Source of the DNA: Alteromonas sp. 1_MG-2023
GTDB lineage: Bacteria > Pseudomonadota > Gammaproteobacteria > Enterobacterales > Alteromonadaceae
Assembly (NCBI RefSeq): GCF_030547075.1
Contig: NZ_JAUOQH010000015.1
Location: forward strand, 1-64,000
Reading direction: 5' to 3'
Length of the DNA stretch: 64,000 nt
The notes under the pieces were generated by a model. The model was not told the DNA's origin, searched no databases, and saw only the letters and a list, made by a program, of their open reading frames with translations. Each line of letters starts with the position of its first letter. The stretch's first letter is position 1. The position numbers were made by a program, and so were the translations under genes. Shown in pieces: positions 55,544 to 64,000 of the stretch.

Positions 55544-56653
55544 TTGCGAACCTTGATGCTCTTAACCGCAAACCAGTATGGGGTGGTCAGCCACTTCTTC
55601 GAAGGGATCTATTTTACGCTAGCGAAAAAAGGCTACGACATTGACTGTATAGATTGTTCAACGCCAGAAACCATAAAAGAAAGTTTAGGGTCAATCAGTT
55701 CAGTTGAGGATTATGACAATATATTCAGCTTCAACGGTGTTGGATTAGGCCCAATTTCTTCTAACTTCAATACGCTTGAGTTTGCAAAAACCAAACCTGT
55801 ATATGTATATTGCGTTGATAATCCAATACATATAATCACACGATTTTACGGACATCCTGTTGTGATATTATGTGTTGCGAAAGAACATGCAGAATTAATG
55901 CGGCAATTCGGCCACAAAGCTGAATACTTTCCACATGCGGTTAGTTCCGACACTGAGTTGTATAAAATCACTCTACACCAAGAGAAAACCAAGGAAATTA
56001 TCTTCCCCGTTTCTTTCATGGAAAGTCAGGCCCTAAAACCCAATTTAAAAGCAGTTTGGGGGCAAGTCGGCCACATTATTGATGGATCTAATTCTGTTAC
56101 AGACTTTCTTATAAATATAGGTGTGCTTGCTACTAGTCAATCGCCATCTAAGGTTGTGTTCGATGAAAACATACGAAGAGTTAGTGTGTTAGTCGATAAG
56201 TACATAAGGGCAAAGCAGCGTGAATCCTGTCTTTTAGCCTTCGCGGATAAAGGGATAGAACTGACCGTTATAGGCCGCCACAGTGATAAATTCAAAGCCA
56301 TAACTCCGTTCCATCGATACGAGGAAAAAGTAACTTTTCCAGAACTACTTTCTCGTATTTCAAAGTCTAGCTACGTACTACATCAATCACCTGGATTTGA
56401 ATACGGACTGCATGAACGATTAGTATATCCATTAATTTGTGGAACACCTGTTTTAACGTGGAATACACCGTTTATCAATTCCACATTTAAACACGCTGGT
56501 ATTGTAAAGTTTGGCGATAGCTTGCCGATGAAAGAGACAGTAGATTATGCAAACCTTGTAGAGGCAGGTCGAAGGTTTGTAAACGAGAACCACACGTGGA
56601 CAAATCGACTTACTTCTCTTTTCGAAAATGTCGAAAAGCATACCAATACGTGA
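55544..56653 (+). CDS. putative glycosyltransferase (GT-B, CgeB/Glyco_trans_1_2-like)
   Basis: This about 369-residue protein has a plausible GT-B layout. The C-terminal segment YGLHERLVYPLICGTPVLTW resembles the donor-binding region of Glyco_trans_1_2 proteins, and the middle contains ELTVIGRHSDKF. There is no membrane helix. The start is taken as TTG (AAAGGA eight bases upstream); an ATG four codons later is the alternative. As the first gene of the Pse locus, next to a flagellin, it could attach the nonulosonic acid or another sugar to flagellin. The acceptor and donor are unknown. Confidence 0.62.
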   Translation: MRTLMLLTANQYGVVSHFFEGIYFTLAKKGYDIDCIDCSTPETIKESLGSISSVEDYDNIFSFNGVGLGPISSNFNTLEFAKTKPVYVYCVDNPIHIITRFYGHPVVILCVAKEHAELMRQFGHKAEYFPHAVSSDTELYKITLHQEKTKEIIFPVSFMESQALKPNLKAVWGQVGHIIDGSNSVTDFLINIGVLATSQSPSKVVFDENIRRVSVLVDKYIRAKQRESCLLAFADKGIELTVIGRHSDKFKAITPFHRYEEKVTFPELLSRISKSSYVLHQSPGFEYGLHERLVYPLICGTPVLTWNTPFINSTFKHAGIVKFGDSLPMKETVDYANLVEAGRRFVNENHTWTNRLTSLFENVEKHTNT

Positions 56654-56675
56654 ATAAATTTTTACCGAGAAAATA

Positions 56676-57380
56676 ATGAATATTGCTATCATTCCGGCAA
56701 GAGGCGGCAGTAAACGAATACCTCGCAAAAATATTAAACATTTTTGTGGAAAGCCTATGGTGGCTCACGCGGTTGAAAATGCACTGGCTAGCCAATTTAT
56801 TGATAAAGTTGTGGTCTCCACCGACGATGAAGATATCGCCAAAGTTGCGCAGCAGTATGGCGCGGAAGTACCATTTCTACGTCCTAAAGAACTCGCCGAC
56901 GATTATACTGGCACAAGCCCCGTTGTACGCCATGCAATTTCAGCGTTAATAGATTTGGCTTGGCCCATTGATAATTGTGCATGCATATATGCTACTTCTC
57001 CTTTACTTTCCCCAGCGATAATTAATTCTAGTTACGAAACACTTATCAATACGCCAGAAGTGGATTATGTATTTACCGCTGCGAGATTTTCGTTTCCCAT
57101 TCAACGGGCAATATTAGAGACTGAAAATGGCGGTGTAACACCTTTTGATTCATTTGGTATTACTCAGCGGTCTCAAGATTTACCACCCGCTTATCACGAT
57201 GCAGGCCAACTCTATTGGGGGCATCATTCAACTTGGCTCAATACGAATAAACATATTTTCGGTGCTAATTCGAAGATGATAGTAATCCCAGACCACCTTG
57301 TTCAAGACATTGATACACCTGAAGATTGGGTGAGAGCAGAGCTACTTTACAAATTAATTAATGACGAGAAAGTACAGTGA
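56676..57380 (+). CDS. pseF: pseudaminic acid cytidylyltransferase PseF
   Basis: This 234-residue CMP-sugar synthetase has the nucleotide-binding motif IPARGGSKRIPRKNIKHFCGKPM and VVVSTDDEDIAKVAQ. It activates pseudaminic acid with CTP, giving CMP-Pse, the donor for glycosylation. NeuA-type enzymes are similar, but the neighbours pseG, pseI, pseB and pseC settle the choice. Its stop overlaps the pseG start by four bases. Confidence 0.93.
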   Translation: MNIAIIPARGGSKRIPRKNIKHFCGKPMVAHAVENALASQFIDKVVVSTDDEDIAKVAQQYGAEVPFLRPKELADDYTGTSPVVRHAISALIDLAWPIDNCACIYATSPLLSPAIINSSYETLINTPEVDYVFTAARFSFPIQRAILETENGGVTPFDSFGITQRSQDLPPAYHDAGQLYWGHHSTWLNTNKHIFGANSKMIVIPDHLVQDIDTPEDWVRAELLYKLINDEKVQ

Positions 57381-58456
57381 GAATAGCGTTTCGTGTGGAC
57401 GGGTCTACTGCAATGGGATTCGGCCATATCATGCGCTGTTTAGCTTTAGCAGAGCAACTGAAGCAAAATCATGATATTTATTTTTTATCTAGCGCGCTTC
57501 CATCAAATATTGCTGCAAAAATAGACGCCGCGGGCGCAACATTAATTTTAGTTAGCATTGATAGCGTAGGTTTTGACGCTGTTGATGACGCTGACAGTAA
57601 ACAATTAGAAATGTGGCAGAAGCTACACGCAAACGAGTGTTTAGCTCATGTTAATGAAAAACTAGACTTACTATTCGTCGACCATTATCAGTTATCAGCC
57701 CCCTTTAGCGATACAATGCGTTCGAAAGCAGAACAGATTGTCGTAATAGATGATTTGGCCAATCGCGTTCACGACTGCGACATACTTGTTGATACCAACT
57801 TCTATCACGATTATAAGACACGTTATAACGGATTAGTTCCAGCTCATTGCCAAACTCTACTTGGGCCAACATATGCTTTTTTACGCGGCGAATTTTTCTG
57901 CATAGACAATAAAATGCGCGCGAACAATCACTTTTTAGTCTGTTTTGGGGGAAGCGACCCTACTAATTTAACCGAGCGAGTGGTCGATATTTTAACAGCA
58001 TTAAAGTCATCAACCTTCACTGCCGATATCATAGTAGGCCCTGGATATCAGTATATCCATAGTCTATTACCAAAGATTCAAGGCCTCAGTGGCTTAAACC
58101 TTCACCAAAATTGTACGTACATGGGTTCGTTAATGCAGGGCGCAAGTTTTATGATTGGTGCTGGTGGCAGTATGCATTGGGAAAGAGCAAAATCGGGTGT
58201 AGCTGGGCTTATAATAACCCTTGCTGAAAATCAGAAAGAAACGACTCGCGCATTACATGACCAATTGTGTTGTGTGTGGCTTGGCAACGAGAATGATATA
58301 GCAGATGAACAAATACAAAAAGCTATCAGCAACGCGCTACAGTCGCCTGACCAAATGCGCTATTTAGCATCCAACGCTGCTAAACTAGTTGAACAAAATC
58401 AATCTCCATCCTTTGTGATGGATACAATATCAGACATAGTTAAGAGGAATTCATGA
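57377..58456 (+). CDS. pseG: UDP-2,4-diacetamido-2,4,6-trideoxy-beta-L-altropyranose hydrolase PseG
   Basis: This 359-residue GT-B-fold hydrolase removes UDP from the Pse precursor, giving free 2,4-diacetamido-2,4,6-trideoxy-L-altrose. N-terminal GSTAMGFGHIMRCLALAEQL includes the family GxGHxxRC motif, and VCFGGSDPTNLTERVVD and GAGGSMHWERAKSGV form the nucleotide site. It overlaps pseF and pseI by four bases each, showing tight translational coupling. Confidence 0.94.
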   Translation: MRIAFRVDGSTAMGFGHIMRCLALAEQLKQNHDIYFLSSALPSNIAAKIDAAGATLILVSIDSVGFDAVDDADSKQLEMWQKLHANECLAHVNEKLDLLFVDHYQLSAPFSDTMRSKAEQIVVIDDLANRVHDCDILVDTNFYHDYKTRYNGLVPAHCQTLLGPTYAFLRGEFFCIDNKMRANNHFLVCFGGSDPTNLTERVVDILTALKSSTFTADIIVGPGYQYIHSLLPKIQGLSGLNLHQNCTYMGSLMQGASFMIGAGGSMHWERAKSGVAGLIITLAENQKETTRALHDQLCCVWLGNENDIADEQIQKAISNALQSPDQMRYLASNAAKLVEQNQSPSFVMDTISDIVKRNS

Positions 58457-59502
58457 AGCCAATCTCTATCGGTGACTTTCAAATAGGTCGAGGGCTAGCG
58501 CCTTTTATCATTGCGGAAATGTCGGGTAACCATGGACAATCTCTTGAAAAAGCTTATAAGTTAATAGACGCTGCCGCTGAAGCTGGCGCACACGCTATAA
58601 AATTTCAAACCTACACGCCAGACACCATCACACTAGACTGCCACGAAGGTGAGTTTTTCATCGAAGATCCTAATAGTTTATGGAAGGGAAATTCGCTATA
58701 TAATCTATATAAAGAAGCTATGACACCGTGGGAATGGCATAAAGAGCTTTTTGACTATGCCAAAGAAAAAGGGTTGATGGCATTTAGTACTCCCTTCGAT
58801 TTAACGGCCGTGGATTTTCTCGAAACATTAAATCCACCTTGCTATAAGGTAGCGTCGTTTGAAAATACTGACCATGCTATTTTGGCTGCTGTAGCAAAAA
58901 CTGGTAAGCCCGTAATAGTTTCCACGGGTATGGCTAGCCAAGCAGAAATTGCTGAATCGGTAGATGTACTCAAAAATAATGGGTGTCGCGACCTCATACT
59001 ACTTAAATGCACAAGTAACTACCCAGCCAACCCCGTTGACGCAAATCTTAAAACCATTCCCCACCTAAGTGAGCTTTTTGACTGCCAAGTTGGACTATCC
59101 GACCACACTCCTGGTGTTGGAGTTGCAGTTGCAGCAGTCGCACTCGGGGCTACTGTAGTTGAAAAGCACTTCGTTTTAGACCGAGCTGGAGGCGAAGTAG
59201 ATGCCGAGTTTTCTTTAGAACCCCATGAATTAAAGCTTTTAGTAGACGAAACTGCTCGCGCTGCCGTGGCAATAGGAATGGTAAGTTATGGCGCAACAGA
59301 AAGAGAAAAAGCATCCTTGGTACATAGACGCTCTCTATACATAGCCGAAGATTTAAAATCAGGTGATACGCTAAACGAAGATAATCTTCGCTCTGTACGC
59401 CCTGGACTTGGCTTACCCCCAAAATACTTACCTTTATTATTAGGCAAAAAAATTAACCAAGATGCTGTAAAAGGTACACCAATGAGTTGGGAGCTTATTT
59501 AG
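58453..59502 (+). CDS. pseI: pseudaminic acid synthase PseI
   Basis: This 349-residue NeuB-type synthase condenses the altrose derivative with phosphoenolpyruvate, giving pseudaminic acid. It has the barrel motifs IIAEMSGNHGQSLEKAYKLI and AIKFQTYTPDT, VGLSDHTPGVGVAVAAVALGA, and a C-terminal SAF (antifreeze-like) domain (RRSLYIAEDLKSGDTL to the end). A one-base gap separates it from the LicD-like gene. Confidence 0.95.
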   Translation: MKPISIGDFQIGRGLAPFIIAEMSGNHGQSLEKAYKLIDAAAEAGAHAIKFQTYTPDTITLDCHEGEFFIEDPNSLWKGNSLYNLYKEAMTPWEWHKELFDYAKEKGLMAFSTPFDLTAVDFLETLNPPCYKVASFENTDHAILAAVAKTGKPVIVSTGMASQAEIAESVDVLKNNGCRDLILLKCTSNYPANPVDANLKTIPHLSELFDCQVGLSDHTPGVGVAVAAVALGATVVEKHFVLDRAGGEVDAEFSLEPHELKLLVDETARAAVAIGMVSYGATEREKASLVHRRSLYIAEDLKSGDTLNEDNLRSVRPGLGLPPKYLPLLLGKKINQDAVKGTPMSWELI

Positions 59503-59503
59503 C

Positions 59504-60430
59504 ATGAAGGTTATTTTATTTGGCGCAGGAAAAGGTGGTGAAAACTTCATCTCACAGCATCCTGAAATGAATATTGTAGCCATCGCTGATAACGACGAAA
59601 GTAAGCATGGAAAAACCGTATTAGACATTCCGGTTATATCTCCTGCAGAAGTCAAAAATGAAAACGTTGAAAGTATTATTATAACTAGCCAATGGGTTGA
59701 CCAAGTTCACCTACAACTCACTAAAGATTTGGGTTTAGATGAGTCTCTTATTACCATTCCAAACAAACAAGCAGTAAAGGCGGAACTTCCTTTTCAAGAC
59801 AAACCGACTAAAGTGTTTGCCCAAAATTTACTGACGTTTATTAACCAATATTGCAGAGAAAAAGGGGCCCAAGTTTGTTTAGACTCGGGAACCCTATTAG
59901 GCGCAATGAGAGATGGTGACTTAATTTCTTGGGATGATGATATTGACCTTGCTATAGACCCCACTAGCTTCAATTCGCTAATCAATACTCTGCCTGAACT
60001 GGTTGAACAATTGAGCGACAAATTTGAGGTTGAATGGAAGGTGGTTGTCATTACCGTGAATGGAAAACAATCATGTATTAACGTAGAATTTTTAAATCGT
60101 GAGTGTACTGCATTCATCCCTTTCGATTTGAGCATTCAGTTACGAGAATCAATTAACGGCTCTTCTGAACTAGTTTCATCTGGTGGATTATTTTTCGCCC
60201 CAGCCCGTCATTTTGATAACCTTGATACTATTCACTTTCTTAACGAAAATTTCTTCGTTCCCCACGATCCGTCGTCATTTCTAACATTTATGTATGGAGA
60301 CTGGCAGACACCTAAAAGAACGACTCAAATCACTGAGTATGAAAATAGACGCGCGTCTTTACCTAGCCCAAAAGGTGGTATTAAGGTAGAAAAACACACC
60401 TTTAGTCTGAATAGCGAACAACACCAGTGA
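59504..60430 (+). CDS. fusion of a Rossmann-like N-terminal domain with a LicD-family domain
   Basis: Residues 1 to about 95 look like a nucleotide-binding domain (VILFGAGKGGENFISQ, DIPVISPAEV), as in PglD-type or sugar-modifying enzymes. From about residue 110 the protein is LicD-like, with DSGTLLGAMRDGDLISWDDDID; the acidic cluster D144-D148 would bind metal. LicD proteins transfer phosphocholine or related phospho-groups from a CDP- or similar donor to sugars. The total length is 308. It is encoded in the Pse locus, so a sugar of the flagellar glycan is the inferred acceptor. The actual donor and acceptor are unknown. Confidence 0.72.
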   Translation: MKVILFGAGKGGENFISQHPEMNIVAIADNDESKHGKTVLDIPVISPAEVKNENVESIIITSQWVDQVHLQLTKDLGLDESLITIPNKQAVKAELPFQDKPTKVFAQNLLTFINQYCREKGAQVCLDSGTLLGAMRDGDLISWDDDIDLAIDPTSFNSLINTLPELVEQLSDKFEVEWKVVVITVNGKQSCINVEFLNRECTAFIPFDLSIQLRESINGSSELVSSGGLFFAPARHFDNLDTIHFLNENFFVPHDPSSFLTFMYGDWQTPKRTTQITEYENRRASLPSPKGGIKVEKHTFSLNSEQHQ

Positions 60431-61356
60431 ATGTTTTGATAAGCAGCGCAAATAACAAAGTCCCTTTACTAAAGGCTTTGCAAGACGCTGTTAAACGAAT
60501 TTCACCTGATGGCAAAGTTACAGCGGGAGATAGTAACGCAAAAGTTTTAACGCGTTATTTTAGTGATGCGTTTTGGCATATGCCAAATACCACTGATAGT
60601 AATGAATCTCTCATTATCTCTGAACTCATACGCTTAAACATTACCCATGTACTACCTACTCGTGATGGTGAGTTGTTATTTTGGGCCAAATTAAAGCCAG
60701 CACTTAGAACCTTAAATATCCTAGTTCTGGTATCGGACCCTAGCGTGGTCGAAATTTGTTTAGACAAACTAGCCTTTGGCCAACTCCCTATATCGTCAGT
60801 TATTCCCACTTACGATAAGCTACCAAAAGGCAACGACTCACAATGGGTTGTTAAAGAGCGATATGGTGCTGGTAGTCAAAGCCTGGGAATAAGGCTATCT
60901 TCCGACAATGCATTGGCCCACGCCAACGAATTAAATAATCCAGTTTTTCAGCCTTATTGTGAAGGGCAGGAAATAAGTGTTGATGGGTGGCTCACCCAAG
61001 ACAGTAAGGTAAAAGCATTAGTGTGTCGTGTTCGAGACGTTGTGATCAATGGTGAGTCTCAGGTGACTTACACCCTACCCGACTGCCCATTTCAAGAATT
61101 ATTTACTGAAATATTAGAAGCATTAAAGCTATCTGGCCCGGTAGTACTTCAAGCAATTATCAGTGAAAACACAGCTTGGATCATTGAATGTAACTCTCGA
61201 TTTGGTGGAGCATCTACCTTAGGAATTCAGGCTGGAGTAGATAGCTTGTACTGGAGCCTATGTGAATCTTCTGGAATAAATATTAGAGATATTCAAGTTG
61301 AAATGTCTACCCAAAGCATCAGGCAAGTGAGAACTGCCGTAGATTATTATTATTGA
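60427..61356 (+). CDS. ATP-grasp family ligase
   Basis: This 309-residue protein has the ATP-grasp fold: an N-terminal preATP-grasp domain (THVLPTRDGELLFWAKLK), ATP-binding WVVKERYGAGSQSLGI, FQPYCEGQEISVDGWL and the metal-binding IIECNSRFGGASTLGIQAG. Such enzymes form amide or other bonds through an acyl-phosphate intermediate. It starts at GTG overlapping the stop of the LicD-like gene, so it is translated with it. In this setting it could add an amino acid or similar group to a sugar. The substrate is unknown. Confidence 0.82.
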   Translation: MNVLISSANNKVPLLKALQDAVKRISPDGKVTAGDSNAKVLTRYFSDAFWHMPNTTDSNESLIISELIRLNITHVLPTRDGELLFWAKLKPALRTLNILVLVSDPSVVEICLDKLAFGQLPISSVIPTYDKLPKGNDSQWVVKERYGAGSQSLGIRLSSDNALAHANELNNPVFQPYCEGQEISVDGWLTQDSKVKALVCRVRDVVINGESQVTYTLPDCPFQELFTEILEALKLSGPVVLQAIISENTAWIIECNSRFGGASTLGIQAGVDSLYWSLCESSGINIRDIQVEMSTQSIRQVRTAVDYYY

Positions 61357-61365
61357 ATAAACTTT

Positions 61366-62022
61366 ATGATTTATATTTTTGATTTGGATGACACCTTATA
61401 CGACGAACGCCAATATGTAGAGTCTGGGCTTCGTGCTGTGGCAGCTTATGTCGAAGATAATTGGCAAGTCGATAAGGTATTGGGTTTAAAGCAACTTATC
61501 CGTTTGCTAGATAAAAATGGTAGAGGCCGTGTATTCAACGATTACTTAGCCTATAACAACATTCCTGTGACTAAAAAAAATGTAAAGAGATGCGTTGCAG
61601 CCTACCGTCTTCATAAACCTGTTTTATCCATGGAGAAGCAACACCTTCAATTGTTGCACGAACTTCCCAAGCCGCTTTATCTGGTTACTGATGGAAATAA
61701 AGTGGTGCAAGCGAATAAAGTTGAAGCCTTAAATATTAGTCACCTTTTCAAGCGTGTTTTTATTACTCATCGGTTTGGTGTAAAACATGCAAAACCTTCA
61801 ACCTATTGTTTTGAAAAGATTAGGCATGCCGAGGGCTGTGATTGGAATGATATGGTTTATGTGGGGGATAATCCTGCGAAAGATTTCGTAAATCTAAATC
61901 GCTTAGGGATGCGAACGGTAAGAGTGCTCACTGGCGTGCATAAAAGCACCGTGGCAAAATCCCTTTTCGATGCACAGTTTACCATTAAACACATCAACGA
62001 CCTCAAATCGCTAGAGCTCTAA
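61366..62022 (+). CDS. HAD-superfamily hydrolase
   Basis: This 218-residue phosphatase-like protein has all four HAD motifs: DLDDTLYDE (I, nucleophile D6), LVTDGN (II), the lysine in VKHAKPS (III) and VYVGDNPAKD (IV). It probably removes phosphate from a sugar intermediate. It lies nine bases after the ATP-grasp gene and is likely in the same transcript. Its substrate is unknown. Confidence 0.85.
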   Translation: MIYIFDLDDTLYDERQYVESGLRAVAAYVEDNWQVDKVLGLKQLIRLLDKNGRGRVFNDYLAYNNIPVTKKNVKRCVAAYRLHKPVLSMEKQHLQLLHELPKPLYLVTDGNKVVQANKVEALNISHLFKRVFITHRFGVKHAKPSTYCFEKIRHAEGCDWNDMVYVGDNPAKDFVNLNRLGMRTVRVLTGVHKSTVAKSLFDAQFTIKHINDLKSLEL

Positions 62023-62093
62023 CAAATAGAACCTCAGTTAGATAAACTATCGCCTCAAATATCTACGATTTTGGCTGTGATATAGAACTTTAG

Positions 62094-64000
<1,907 letters not shown>

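Overview
The window reads as a chromosomal segment of a marine gammaproteobacterium of the Alteromonadales, most like Alteromonas. The polar-flagellum regulators FlrA/FlrB/FlrC, the FlhF/FlhG pair, the ParC/ParP chemotaxis-pole proteins, the csrA-alaS-recX neighbourhood and the large TonB-dependent receptor all point that way. The assignment rests on gene content and protein resemblance recalled from memory; no database search was run.

Layout. 1-3413: tRNA-Arg and tRNA-Ser, csrA and alaS, all on the minus strand. 3645-7548: recX, then on the plus strand a FemAB-like acyltransferase-fold gene overlapping an M13 metallopeptidase lipoprotein gene. 7665-10730: a BetI-type repressor and a TonB-dependent receptor with a palindromic operator candidate. 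11014-14443: a SulP anion transporter, a beta-carbonic anhydrase and a divergent OxyR-like regulator, probably a bicarbonate module. 14499-17428: MetR and a dCache chemoreceptor. 17980-23300: methionine biosynthesis (metA, metH as two genes, a DUF938 methyltransferase-like gene) behind MetJ-type met boxes.

23312-55312 is a nearly unbroken minus-strand flagellar and chemotaxis locus. In transcription order it holds: flagellin; flrA; flrBC; fliEFGHIJ; fliKLMNOPQR-flhB; flhA-flhF-flhG-fliA-cheYZAB-parC-parP-cheW; and a DUF2802 gene. Good sigma-54 promoter matches (GG-N10-GC type) lie directly upstream of flrB, fliE and fliK, with a slightly weaker one before flhA. This fits the cascade FlrA -> flrBC -> FlrC -> structural operons -> FliA. 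ParC and ParP place the chemotaxis array at the flagellated pole.

55544-64000, on the plus strand, is a surface or flagellin glycosylation locus beside the flagellin gene. It holds a glycosyltransferase-like gene and pseF, pseG and pseI. A set of LicD-like, ATP-grasp and HAD genes follows, then pseB and a pseC gene cut by the window end. Together these make CMP-pseudaminic acid, apart from the PseH acetyltransferase step, which is not seen here. The LicD/ATP-grasp/HAD trio suggests further decoration of the sugar. The most interesting points are this trio, the OxyR-like regulator lacking the peroxidatic cysteine at the carbonic anhydrase module, the cleanly split metH, the BetI/TonB-receptor pairing, the small atypical flagellin, and the triple acidic motif in CheA.
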